The notes beneath the pieces were generated by a model, which was not told the origin of the DNA, did no database searches, and saw only the letters and a list, made by a program, of their open reading frames with translations. The translations under genes were made by a program, and so were the position numbers. DNA of 64,000 nt from Frankia gtarii (GTDB lineage Bacteria; Actinomycetota; Actinomycetes; Frankiales; Frankiaceae): positions 1-64,000 of the forward strand of contig NZ_JAMPTM010000006.1 in the NCBI RefSeq assembly GCF_025403375.1, given 5' to 3'. Shown one piece after another: positions 18,079 through 26,354 of the stretch (its first letter is position 1; the number at the start of each line of letters is the position of its first letter).

Positions 18079-19365
18079 TCACCTCCAGGTGATGCCTTCG
18101 AACACTGCACTGACCGTCTGCTCGGCGAGCCGTTCCGGGGTGAGGCGGCCGTCGCGGTGATACCACTCGATGGTCCAGTTGAGGGCCCCGATGATCATGC
18201 GATGGACGATGCGGACGTCGAGGTCGGCGCGGATCTCCCCGGCCGCGACACCGTCCGCGAGAAGGTTCCGCCACAACGTGGCGTAGGCGCGCTGAAGGGG
18301 GGCGCTGCGGCTGCGGACCTCGTCGGGCACCTGGTCCGTGATCTGGATGAGCGCCGAGGTGTAGTCGCCGAGCGCGAGCGCCGACAGCAGGTGGGCGGCG
18401 ATGACGGTCGAGAGGCGGTCGATCGGGTAGGCGTCGGCGGGAAGTTCCGCGACGCTACGGCGGACGATGTCGTCGGTGCGCTGCCAGGCGACCGCGAGGA
18501 GCGCGGCGACGAGGTCCTCACGGGAGCCGAAGTGGTAGTAAAGGCTTCCCGTCTGCATGTCCGCCTCGGTGGCGACGTCCACCAGCCGTGTCCCGGCATA
18601 CCCGCGGGTACGGAAGACTGTCGCGGCGGCGTCCAGTATCCGTGCCGTCGTCGCGGCCCCACGGGCCGAGGCCGCACTGCTCGGCGCGACCGGCGGCGCC
18701 GGCGGGGTGGGCGTCGTGACGCGGCGGTGCACGCGGTGGCCGCGGCCCTCGGGGGTCGCGATGCCCTCCAGAAAGACGGAGTAGAAGTGTGCGATGAGCC
18801 GATCGAGCGGGAGGGCCCGCGACCGCGACGGGTACCAGTCAGCCGAGCTGTTCAGGGCCCCGACCAGGAGCATGCGCGTGGCGGAGAGGTCAAGATCCGC
18901 GCGCAGTTCCCCGCTGGCAAGGGCGGCTGCGAACAGGTCGCGCCAGAACTCGCCGTAGCGCCGTTGCGCCGCGATCTGCCGTTCGCGGATCTCCTCTGGC
19001 ACCTGCGAGAGGATGCGGATGGTGGCCGCGGTGTAGTCCCCGGTCTTGAGTACGGACGTCAGGTGCGCGGCGATCGCCTCCCGCAGGACGAGCATCCGTG
19101 GGGCGTCCGGGGGGATCGCGGCGAGGCGATCGAACACGTAGGTCTCGGTCCGCTCCTGACCCACGCGCAGGACTGCCTCGACCAGCTCCTCCCGGCTGGA
19201 GAAGTGGTAGTAGAGGCTGCCCGCCTGGGTGTTGGCGGTCGCGGCGATGTCGGACAGTCGGGTTCCGGTGTAGCCGGTGCGCCGGAACTCGTGCGCGGCG
19301 GCGTCCAGGATGCGCGAGCGGGTCGCGAGCGCCTTGCCGCCCGACCGGCTGCGGGCTGTCGTCAT
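18079..19365 (-). CDS. Single-chain tandem TetR-family regulator (two complete repressors)
   Basis: 428-aa protein with two full TetR modules. Module 1 (about residues 1-207) has the HTH 'SRILDAAAHEFRRTGYTGTR' through 'AGSLYYHFSSREELV'. Module 2 (about 240-428) has 'ARILDAAATVFRTRGYAGTR' through 'TGSLYYHFGSREDLV'. They are joined by a Pro/Ala/Ser/Arg linker (about 208-240). Each keeps its own helical ligand-binding domain (both have a '…LR/LSTVIAAHL' helix and a matching 'GELRADLD'/'GEIRADLD' segment), so this is an internal duplication rather than a domain swap. TetR repressors normally act as dimers of about 200 aa; here one chain could form a pseudo-dimer and read asymmetric operators. It is divergent from the CaiB operon across site S3, implying autoregulation, and is the only regulator inside the island. 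AGAGGA precedes the ATG. Confidence 0.9.
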   Translation of the reverse strand: MTTARSRSGGKALATRSRILDAAAHEFRRTGYTGTRLSDIAATANTQAGSLYYHFSSREELVEAVLRVGQERTETYVFDRLAAIPPDAPRMLVLREAIAAHLTSVLKTGDYTAATIRILSQVPEEIRERQIAAQRRYGEFWRDLFAAALASGELRADLDLSATRMLLVGALNSSADWYPSRSRALPLDRLIAHFYSVFLEGIATPEGRGHRVHRRVTTPTPPAPPVAPSSAASARGAATTARILDAAATVFRTRGYAGTRLVDVATEADMQTGSLYYHFGSREDLVAALLAVAWQRTDDIVRRSVAELPADAYPIDRLSTVIAAHLLSALALGDYTSALIQITDQVPDEVRSRSAPLQRAYATLWRNLLADGVAAGEIRADLDVRIVHRMIIGALNWTIEWYHRDGRLTPERLAEQTVSAVFEGITWR

Positions 19366-19529
19366 GGGAATCCTCTGCGCAACGTACTCCGCCTACTGGA
19401 CGTGGACCTTCCTGGGCCTGGAGCGAAGTCTAAGCGACATTCGGGATGTGCCCGGGCGGCCTCCGCCGCCGCTTCGACCTCGGGCAAGGGTGTGTGGCGA
19501 TCGTTGTCCGGAGTCAGGACAGGTACGTT

Positions 19530-19552
19530 TCTAAAATCTATGTTAGGTTAGA
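19530..19552. promoter_or_regulatory. Operator-like site S3 between tandem TetR and CaiB operon
   Basis: tctaaaatctatg then ttaggttaga: outer TCTAA/TTAGA halves in inverted order with AT-rich centre, in the 337-base divergent region between the regulator (start 19365) and the acyl-CoA transferase (start 19703). The rest of that region shows nothing else. It could serve both directions. Confidence 0.6.
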
Positions 19553-19702
19553 CACTGCAGTCGGGTCGGACGTCGGACGAGACCGGCTCGTCTCGAGCCA
19601 TGATCGTGCCTGGCGCTCCGCGGCGCGGTGCGCGATGCGCCGCACCCGTCCGCCGCCGACCGCGCGCGTGCGCGCCGGCCTGCATTACATCGGAGGTGGT
19701 CC

Positions 19703-20953
19703 GTGATCGAACTCTTGCAGGGTGTCCGCGTGCTCGAGTGTGCGATGCTCCCGACCGGCGACCAGACGAGCCGCCTGCTCGGCGATCTTGGCGCCGACGT
19801 CATCAAGGTGGAGCGGCCCGGCGTCGGTGACTACCTGCGTGAGCTCGGTGACCGCATCACCCCGCAGAACAGCGTTTTCCACCTGCTGTGCAACCGAAAC
19901 AAACGCAGCATCGAGATCGATCTGCGGCTCGACGAGGGCCGCGATCTGTTCTTCCGTCTGCTGCGCACGGCCGATATCTTCGTCGACGGATTCGCCGGTA
20001 ACGCCTGTGAGCTTCTGGGCATCGGCTACGAGGCGCAGCGGGCTGTCAAACCGGACATCATCTACTGCCAGGCCAGTGGATTCGGTAGGCGGGGACCGTA
20101 CAGTCAGATCCCGGTACACGGCTACATGATGGGTGCCGTCGGCGGCCAGGTCGCCCTGACCAAGGACCCGGACGGAGTTGTGCGCGAGAACGTCAACCCC
20201 GGCGGGCTCTATTTCTCCGGCTCGATCGACGGCCCGTTGTCGACAGCGCTCTACGGCGCACTCACCACGATCGCTGCCCTGCGCCGCAGGGATCTCACCG
20301 GAAACGGTGCCTACATCGACGCCGCAGGCTCCGACGCCGTCCTGGCCAATCAGTGCCTCGATGCGGTCATGACCTGGAATGCCGACCGCATCACAGACCG
20401 GCGCAACCCGCCGCCGACCGTCGGGCTCGACCCTCGGAAGCATCCGAAATACACGTACTACGAGACCGCCGACGACAGGACTGTCCTGCTGGCGGCCATC
20501 GAGCACAAGTTCTGGGACAATTTCTGCCGGGCCATCGATCGCCCGGATCTGGTCGACGTCAAGAACACGACCTTCGCCGTCGACTTCGCCGACGGTGGGA
20601 AGGCGGACCTCCTGGACGAGCTGATCCCGGTCTTCCGCTCGAAGACCGCGGCGGAGTGGGTGGACATCGCGCTCAAGTGGGACATCCCGCTGTCTCCGGC
20701 CAACGGCAAGGCCGAGACTCTCACAGACGAGCACCTGCGCGCCCGGGAGATCATCCACGAGAGCGACCATCCCGTGGCGGGGCCCTACACGAGCACCGGG
20801 TGGCCGGCTCCGGTTTCCGGGCAGCCCTTCGACGTCGCGCGCCCCGCACCGGCGCTCGGGGAGCACACCGACGAGGTCCTCGGCGAGTGCGGCCTGACCC
20901 CGGACGACATCGCGGGACTGCGCGCCCGCGGGGTGACCGGACGCCAGCCGTGA
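19703..20953 (+). CDS. CaiB/BaiF family CoA-transferase
   Basis: 416-aa family III CoA-transferase, which moves CoA between carboxylic acids and so activates a pathway acid without ATP. The N-terminal signature 'VRVLECAMLPTGDQTSRLLGD' plus 'LGADVIKVERPG' and 'FVDGFAGNACELLGIGYEA' is typical; the 'NVNPGGLYF..GSIDG' stretch is close to the usual catalytic-Asp region. The GTG at 19703 is preferred because GGAGG lies 7 bases upstream, while an upstream in-frame ATG (19628) adds an unrelated Arg-rich stretch. It is first gene of a six-gene operon with 4-base overlaps and follows site S3. Confidence 0.85.
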   Translation: MIELLQGVRVLECAMLPTGDQTSRLLGDLGADVIKVERPGVGDYLRELGDRITPQNSVFHLLCNRNKRSIEIDLRLDEGRDLFFRLLRTADIFVDGFAGNACELLGIGYEAQRAVKPDIIYCQASGFGRRGPYSQIPVHGYMMGAVGGQVALTKDPDGVVRENVNPGGLYFSGSIDGPLSTALYGALTTIAALRRRDLTGNGAYIDAAGSDAVLANQCLDAVMTWNADRITDRRNPPPTVGLDPRKHPKYTYYETADDRTVLLAAIEHKFWDNFCRAIDRPDLVDVKNTTFAVDFADGGKADLLDELIPVFRSKTAAEWVDIALKWDIPLSPANGKAETLTDEHLRAREIIHESDHPVAGPYTSTGWPAPVSGQPFDVARPAPALGEHTDEVLGECGLTPDDIAGLRARGVTGRQP

Positions 20954-21891
20954 CCATGTACGCGCCCGAGGTCGTCCCGGCGGACGGGCTGCCCGCGAGC
21001 GTCACCGTCTACGAGGCCGGGCCCCGAGACGGTCTGCAGAACGAGAAGGGCGTCATCCCGACCGAGGTGAAGGCGGAGTTCATCCGTCGCCTGCTCGGGG
21101 CGGGACTGCGCGTGATCGAGGCGACGAGCTTCGTCCACCCCGACTGGGTTCCGCAGCTGGCCGACGCCGAGGACCTGCTCGACCTGCTCGAGGACCTTCC
21201 CGGTGTCCGCTACCCCGTGCTCGTCCCGAATGCCCGAGGCCTGCGGCGTGCCCTCGACCGCGGAGTCCGTGACATCGCGGTCTTCGCCAGCGCGACGGAG
21301 ACCTTCTCCCGCCGCAACCTGAACCGCGGCGTGACCGAGGCGCTGGAGATGTTCGCCCCGATCGTGGCGTCGGCCCGGGAGGCGGGTGCGGGGGTGCGCG
21401 GGTACGTCTCCATGGTCTGCGGTGATCCCTGGGAGGGCGTCGTCGGAGTCGATCAGGTCGTCGGAGTCGCCCGCCGGCTGTTCGAGCTCGGATGCACCGA
21501 GATCAGCCTCGGCGACACGATCGGAGTGGGAACGCCGGGACAGGTGACCCGCCTCGTGCGGGCGGTGTCCGGGGCCGGCGTGCCGCTCGAGCAGGTCGCC
21601 GTGCACTTCCACGACACCTACGGGCAGGCGCTCGCCAACGTGCTGGCGGCGCTGCAGGCCGGGGTCCGCACGGTGGACAGCTCCGCGGGCGGCCTTGGTG
21701 GTTGCCCCTACGCCGAGAGCGCCACGGGCAACCTGGCTACGGAGGACCTCGTCTGGCAGCTCCAGGGACTCGGCGTGCACACCGGGGTGGACCTGGCGGA
21801 ACTCGTGGCCACCAGCGTCTGGATGGCGCGGGTGCTGGGTCGGCCGAGTCCGTCACCCGTGGTGCGGGCACTGGCCCGCGCGGCGGCCTGA
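20950..21891 (+). CDS. HMG-CoA lyase-like (hydroxymethylglutaryl-CoA lyase family) enzyme
   Basis: 313-aa TIM-barrel lyase of the HMG-CoA lyase/DRE-TIM family, splitting a 3-hydroxy-3-methylacyl-CoA-like substrate. Seen: the 'EAGPRDGLQNE' signature near residue 20, the metal-binding 'HFHDTYGQA' (about residue 220) and the Cys-loop 'GGLGGCPYA' (about residue 252). The GTG start overlaps the CaiB stop (GTGA); an in-frame ATG six bases later is an alternative. There is no biotin carboxylase in the window, so this is unlikely to be part of standard leucine catabolism. A retro-aldol step on a tertiary hydroxyacyl-CoA made by the hydratases of this operon is a reasonable inference. Confidence 0.85.
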   Translation: MTMYAPEVVPADGLPASVTVYEAGPRDGLQNEKGVIPTEVKAEFIRRLLGAGLRVIEATSFVHPDWVPQLADAEDLLDLLEDLPGVRYPVLVPNARGLRRALDRGVRDIAVFASATETFSRRNLNRGVTEALEMFAPIVASAREAGAGVRGYVSMVCGDPWEGVVGVDQVVGVARRLFELGCTEISLGDTIGVGTPGQVTRLVRAVSGAGVPLEQVAVHFHDTYGQALANVLAALQAGVRTVDSSAGGLGGCPYAESATGNLATEDLVWQLQGLGVHTGVDLAELVATSVWMARVLGRPSPSPVVRALARAAA

Positions 21892-21942
21892 CTGCGGGTG
21901 TTCGCACGGTCCGTGACGGCGTCGACGAACGGAGAAATGCGC

Positions 21943-23214
21943 GTGGAGCTCGGTCTCGATCGCGATCCGACGCTCGCTGACCTGAGGTCCGAGCTGCGGA
22001 ACTGGATCACGGATAATGCGCCGCCGGGGCTGGCCGACCTGCTCGACTGGCGGTCGGGCGTCGATCTGCCCGGGTCCGTCGCCAGCCGGGTAAGTGAGGA
22101 GGAGAGGGCCTGTGCAATCAGGGATCCGCGCTACCGCCAATGGGAACAGCGCTGCCTGGATGCCCGGCTCGTCTGTCCGGCCTGGCCGACGGAACATGGT
22201 GGAAGAGGCTGGCACGCCCCTGAGATGACCGTGCTCGACGAGGAGTTCTACCGGGCCGGTGTTCCGCGCGTTGACCGGGTCCAGGGCGAGTCCATGGTGG
22301 GTCCGTCGATCATCCTGCATGGCACCGACGATCAACGGGTGCGGTTTCTGCCGCCCATCCGGTCTGGTGACCATCGCTACTGCCAGGGCTTTTCGGAGCC
22401 GGCGGCCGGCTCCGACCTCGCGTCGGCCCGGACCCGTGGCGTCGTCGACGGCGACGAGGTGATCATCACCGGCCAGAAGGTGTGGACCTCGCGGTTCGCG
22501 ACCGCAAATATGATCTTCGTGCTGTGTCGGACCAACCCCCAGGAATCCAAGCACCGGGGCCTGTCCTACGTCATCGTTCCCTTCACCCCGGGGGAGAACG
22601 GCATCGAGGTGCGTCCCATCCGCCAGATGACGGGGGCCGCGGAGTTCGCGGAGGTGTTCTTCGACGCCACTCGGGCCCGCCTCGCCGACGTCATCGGTGG
22701 GCTCGGCCGGGGATGGCAGGTCGTCCAGTCGACGCTGGCCTTCGAGCGGGCCGCCGCCGGGCGTGCGAGCACGATGCTGATCCAGGCCCGGCGGCGGGAA
22801 CTGCGGGACCTCATCGACCTGGCGCGGCGCAAGGGGCTCACCGGGGATCCGTTGGTGCGCCAGGATCTCGCCTGGGCCGCCACCCAGGTCCTGCTGTTGA
22901 GCACAACCTGGTCGCGGACGGTGGCCGAGATCGCCGCCGGCCGCGAGCCCGGACGCCAGCAGACCGCGTGGAAGCTCATGTGGAGCGAGTACCACCTGCG
23001 GCTGGGGGAGATCGCGCTGCGCATCGCCGGCCCCGGTGCCCTGGCGCGGCCCGCGGGCGTCGGGTACCCGACCGACGACTGGCAGGATGCCTACCTCGTC
23101 GCGCACTCCGGCACGGTGTACGCGGGAACCAGCGAGGTGCACCGCAACATCATCGGTGAGGGCGTCCTCGGCCTCCCCCGGGAGCCACGGCCGGCGGCGG
23201 CGATCAGATCGTGA
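21943..23214 (+). CDS. Acyl-CoA dehydrogenase (FadE-type)
   Basis: About 423-aa FAD enzyme making a 2,3-unsaturated acyl-CoA. The substrate/flavin loop is 'YCQGFSEPAAGSDLASARTR', followed by 'VDGDEVIITGQKVWTSRF', and the C-terminal helix 'YAGTSEVHRNIIGEGVLGLPR' is the usual ending. The GTG at 21943 is chosen because the GGAG box is 8 bases away; the ATG at 21937 is too close and a GTG at 21898 lacks a box. It overlaps the next gene by 4 bases. One of three acyl-CoA dehydrogenases in the island (also 25015 and 33775), which may act on different intermediates or form heteromers. Confidence 0.88.
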   Translation: MELGLDRDPTLADLRSELRNWITDNAPPGLADLLDWRSGVDLPGSVASRVSEEERACAIRDPRYRQWEQRCLDARLVCPAWPTEHGGRGWHAPEMTVLDEEFYRAGVPRVDRVQGESMVGPSIILHGTDDQRVRFLPPIRSGDHRYCQGFSEPAAGSDLASARTRGVVDGDEVIITGQKVWTSRFATANMIFVLCRTNPQESKHRGLSYVIVPFTPGENGIEVRPIRQMTGAAEFAEVFFDATRARLADVIGGLGRGWQVVQSTLAFERAAAGRASTMLIQARRRELRDLIDLARRKGLTGDPLVRQDLAWAATQVLLLSTTWSRTVAEIAAGREPGRQQTAWKLMWSEYHLRLGEIALRIAGPGALARPAGVGYPTDDWQDAYLVAHSGTVYAGTSEVHRNIIGEGVLGLPREPRPAAAIRS

Positions 23215-23750
23215 CGCGATCGGATGCCGACTCGGAAGGCGACTCGGAAGGCGACAAGGAGAACGCGGTGCCACGTTTCCAGTTTCCCGTCGAGGCCGGG
23301 CACGTCCTGTGCTTCGCCCGGGCGGTCGGCGACGACGACCCGGTGCGCTACGACGCGGAGCACGAGCGCACGATCCGCCGGGGAGGGCTGTCCGCCTCTC
23401 CCACGTTCGTCGCCGCGGTGGCTCAGTTCGACCCCGACTGGCCCTACCGGCCCCAGCCTGGTCAGCCCTGGTGTGGATCGGGGCGAGGCCCGGGTACGCC
23501 GCCCCCGGGGGCGGGCACGACGAGCCTGCACGCGGAGCAGCACTACGAATACCACCGTGAGGTGCGGCCCGGCGACGTGCTCACCGTCGAGCGGTCCGCC
23601 GGGGCGACCTGGGAGAAGCACAGCGCCCGCAGTGGCCGGCTGCGGTTCGAGGAGGAGATCACCCGTTTCACCGACCCCGCCGGTGAACTTGTGGTGACGG
23701 CGCGCCGGGTGAGAGTGATCACCGGACGGTCGGCGGAGGGCTCGACATGA
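23211..23750 (+). CDS. MaoC-like hydratase, N-terminal-type (FAS1-like) hot-dog subunit
   Basis: 179-aa hot-dog protein of the MaoC N-terminal-type group ('AGHVLCFARAVGDDDPVRYD', then 'LHAEQHYEYHREVRPGDVLTV'). It lacks the catalytic Asp-His hydratase-2 motif, as expected for the structural half of a heteromeric enoyl-CoA hydratase such as the actinobacterial HadA/C or ChsH1/H2 pairs. The GTG overlaps the dehydrogenase stop, and its own stop overlaps the catalytic subunit start. A close paralogue is 46392-46832, also followed by its MaoC partner. Confidence 0.82.
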   Translation: MTRSDADSEGDSEGDKENAVPRFQFPVEAGHVLCFARAVGDDDPVRYDAEHERTIRRGGLSASPTFVAAVAQFDPDWPYRPQPGQPWCGSGRGPGTPPPGAGTTSLHAEQHYEYHREVRPGDVLTVERSAGATWEKHSARSGRLRFEEEITRFTDPAGELVVTARRVRVITGRSAEGST

Positions 23751-24163
23751 CCATGGTCCGTGAGCTGGGGATCGGCGGCACCCACACCCAGCTTCTCGTC
23801 GAGGAGCTGACCAGAACTCAGATCGTCATGTACGCCGGGGCGTCGGGTGACTACAACCCGCTGCATACCGACGAGGTGTACGCCACCAAGATCGCCGGGT
23901 TCCCGTCCGTGCTCGCGCACGGGCAGCTCACAATGGGTCTCACCGCGCGGCTGGTCACCTCGTGGCTCGACGACGCGGTGCTCACCGCGTTCGGGGTGCG
24001 GTTCTCCCGGCAGGTGTGGCCGGGAGACACCCTGACGGGCACGGTGACGGTCACGGCCGTCGGCGAACAGGACGGTCGGCCCACCGCCGAACTGATGTTG
24101 ATCACGACCAACCAGGAGGACCAGACGGTCGTCAGCGGCTATGCGCGGGTGCGCGGCGAGTGA
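23747..24163 (+). CDS. MaoC-family enoyl-CoA hydratase, catalytic subunit
   Basis: 138-aa hot-dog protein with the hydratase-2 motif 'ASGDYNPLHTDE' (about residues 36-47), whose Asp and His add water to an enoyl-CoA. It is the partner of the preceding subunit and overlaps it by 4 bases (ATGA). The paralogue at 46829-47248 shares the same 'TRTQIV..AGA.GD..PLH.DE' core and 'LTAFG.RF…VWPGD.LT' block, showing a duplicated two-gene hydratase module in the island. Confidence 0.86.
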   Translation: MTMVRELGIGGTHTQLLVEELTRTQIVMYAGASGDYNPLHTDEVYATKIAGFPSVLAHGQLTMGLTARLVTSWLDDAVLTAFGVRFSRQVWPGDTLTGTVTVTAVGEQDGRPTAELMLITTNQEDQTVVSGYARVRGE

Positions 24164-24945
24164 ACGGGACGGCGAGTGAACGGGACGACCTCATGACCGG
24201 TGGAACTCGCCGTCAGGCGCTCGTGGCCGGCGGCAGCGGCGGTATCGGCTCGGCCATCTGCGGCGCGCTGGCCCGGGACGGGCTGGACGTGGTCCTCACC
24301 TACCGCCGCGATGCCGATGCGGCGAAGCGGGCGGCTGCCGCGGTGAGCGATGCGGGTCGGGAGGCCCGGGTGTGCCAGCTCGACCTGACGGACGCGGCCG
24401 CCAGCGCCGACCTCGTCGGTCGGCTCCCGCGCCTCGATGTCGTCGTCTATGCCGCTGGTCCGCAGATCCCGATGCGCTACACCGGCGAGATCGACCCGGA
24501 TCTGTTCGCCCGGCAGATGTCCCGGGACGCGGTCGCGGCGTTCAATCTGCTGCGGCCGGCCATCCCGCCGCTGCGTGAGACCCGGGGGGCCGCGGTCTGC
24601 CTCGTCACGACCGCGCTGCGACGTTATGCGACCCGAGACCTGCTCTCCGCGGCGCCCAAAGCGGCCGTGGAGCAGGTGGCCCGCGCCATCGCCGCGGAGG
24701 AGGGCAGGCACGGCGTGCGGGCCAACTGCGTCGGTGTCGGGGTGATCCAGGCCGGCCTGTGGGAGGACCTTCTCGCGACCGGCGACTACGACGAGCGGGC
24801 ACTGGCCGCAGCGATGCGCGCGACGCCGTTGCGGCGGTTCGGCCGCGCGGACGAGGTGGCCGAGGTCGTCGCGTTCCTCGCCTCCGCGCGCTCGTCCTAC
24901 GTCACCGGGCAGACGCTCTGCGTCGACGGCGGATACTCCATCTGA
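24160..24945 (+). CDS. SDR-family oxidoreductase with atypical active site
   Basis: 261-aa short-chain dehydrogenase fold: GGSGGIG cofactor motif near residue 20, 'VVYAAG' at the NAG position, and the C-terminal 'SYVTGQTLCVDGGYSI' of FabG-like SDRs. The usual YxxxK reads 'LLSAAPKAAVEQ': the Lys is kept but Leu-Ser stands where Tyr is expected, with the nearest Tyr at 'RRYATRD' upstream. The enzyme may be a variant subclass or non-catalytic. GTG overlaps the hydratase stop; an ATG at 24193 is an alternative. A 16-bp perfect tandem duplication (24155-24170 and 24171-24186) lies exactly over this start region. Last gene of the operon. Confidence 0.78.
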   Translation: MNGTASERDDLMTGGTRRQALVAGGSGGIGSAICGALARDGLDVVLTYRRDADAAKRAAAAVSDAGREARVCQLDLTDAAASADLVGRLPRLDVVVYAAGPQIPMRYTGEIDPDLFARQMSRDAVAAFNLLRPAIPPLRETRGAAVCLVTTALRRYATRDLLSAAPKAAVEQVARAIAAEEGRHGVRANCVGVGVIQAGLWEDLLATGDYDERALAAAMRATPLRRFGRADEVAEVVAFLASARSSYVTGQTLCVDGGYSI

Positions 24946-25014
24946 CCGCCGATGGGACCCCCGCTCGTGGTCCCGGCACTCGTCCGGCCCGGGGCCACGA
25001 GCGGGTGGGCCCGA

Positions 25015-26142
25015 TTAGAGGCCGAGACCGAGGGCCACGAGCTCGCGGTGCTCGCGGGGGCTGCCGAGCAGGACCTCCGACGCCTTGGCCCGCTTGAGGA
25101 ACAGCTGGGTGTCGTGCTCCCAGGTGAACCCGATGCCGCCGTGGACGTGCAGGGCGTCGGTGGCGACCTGGGAGAAGACCTCGGAGCAGTGCGCGCGGGC
25201 CATGCTCGACCGCACGGCGAGCTCCGGGCCCGGCGACTCCGCCTCGGTGGCCGCGGCATAGAGGGCGGACCGGGCGGTCTCGACGGCGACGAGCATGTCG
25301 GCACAGCGGTGCTTGACCGCCTGGAAGCCGCCGATCGGGCGCCCGAACTGTTCGCGCAGCCGGGCATGGCCGACCGTCAGGTCGAGGCAGGCCTCGGCGC
25401 CGCCGAGCTGCTCGGCGGCGAGGGCGACGGCCGCCCGCCGCAGGACGAAGCGCAGCGCACCGGCGCCCCCGCCCTCCCGGCCGAGGAGCCGCGCGGGGGC
25501 CCCGTGCAACGCGATCCGGGCGAGTCTCCGGGTCTGGTCGAAGGCCGGGATCGGCTCGCGGACGACACCGTCCGCGTCGCCGTCGACGAGGAACAGGGAC
25601 AGCCCGTCATCGCCGATCGTGCCCACCGCGCGGGCCGACACGATCAGGAGCTCCGCCGTCCCGCCATCGACGACCCGCGTCTTGCTTCCGGTCAGGCGAA
25701 AGCCGCCGGGACCGGCGGCCGCGATCGTGCCGACCTCGGACACGTCGAAACGGTCACCTTCGGCAAAAGCAATCGTCGCCGTCGCCTCGGCCGCCGCGAT
25801 CCGGGGCAGGAACGTCGCCCGATCGTCGGGCGAGCCCGCCAGCAGGAGTGCGTCGGCGCCGAGGCAGACGGTGGAGAAGTAGGGGCCGCCGTACAACACG
25901 CGACCCATCTCCTCGAGCACGACCGTCAGCGTCTCGTACGGCAGTCCCAGCCCGCCGTACTCCTCGGGCAGGTGCAGGGCCGTCAGACCCAGCTCCTTGC
26001 CCAGCCGGTCCCACACCGCGACGTCATGGCCGCCCGCGACATCCGCCTGATGTCGGGCCGCGGACACGGGGGCGTTCTCGGCGAGGAAGCCGCCGACCAG
26101 CGTCCGAAGTTCCAGGCCCTCCGCCGTCATTGCCGCGATCAT
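25015..26142 (-). CDS. Acyl-CoA dehydrogenase
   Basis: 375-aa acyl-CoA dehydrogenase of the shorter, FadE-subunit type. Seen: 'LHLPEEYGGLGLPYETLTVV' in the N-terminal helical domain, a beta domain ('GGFRLTGSKTRVVDGG') and the C-terminal 'ALHVHGGIGFTWEHDTQLFLKRAK'. The ATG at 26142 follows GAGAGGG; the frame extends upstream but has no box there. It is divergent from the SnoaL-P450 operon across site S4 and convergent with the CaiB operon. The normal Glu base position is not identifiable with certainty by eye, so it could be one half of a heteromeric enzyme. Confidence 0.85.
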   Translation of the reverse strand: MIAAMTAEGLELRTLVGGFLAENAPVSAARHQADVAGGHDVAVWDRLGKELGLTALHLPEEYGGLGLPYETLTVVLEEMGRVLYGGPYFSTVCLGADALLLAGSPDDRATFLPRIAAAEATATIAFAEGDRFDVSEVGTIAAAGPGGFRLTGSKTRVVDGGTAELLIVSARAVGTIGDDGLSLFLVDGDADGVVREPIPAFDQTRRLARIALHGAPARLLGREGGGAGALRFVLRRAAVALAAEQLGGAEACLDLTVGHARLREQFGRPIGGFQAVKHRCADMLVAVETARSALYAAATEAESPGPELAVRSSMARAHCSEVFSQVATDALHVHGGIGFTWEHDTQLFLKRAKASEVLLGSPREHRELVALGLGL

Positions 26143-26235
26143 CGTGTGCCCTCTCGTGTGGCCGTCCGGACAGGCCGGGCCGCGGGCGGGCGCATGGCCG
26201 CTAGCCGCATGGCCGCTAGGCCCGCGGACCCAACC

Positions 26236-26263
26236 TTGACTTCTAATTCGAACTCGGTATAGA
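26236..26263 (+). promoter_or_regulatory. Promoter/operator site S4
   Basis: TTGACT (26236-26241), 16-base spacer starting tctaattcgaactcgg, TATAGA (26258-26263): a near-consensus sigma-70-type promoter with the shared TCTAAT half-site inside the spacer. It lies 92 bases before the SnoaL gene and on the other side of the minus-strand dehydrogenase start. Confidence 0.7.
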
Positions 26264-26354
26264 AAACGTAGACGAGCGGGGGCCTCCCTGGCAAGGCTGG
26301 ACGACGCCGTGGCGCCGGGTCCGGCCCGGGTGAATCCACGAGAGGAACTGCGGC

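Noticed and set aside
19628-19702. Upstream start for the CaiB-type gene
   Set aside because: The extra 25 residues are Arg/His-rich and not part of the family; the GTG at 19703 has a strong GGAGG box.
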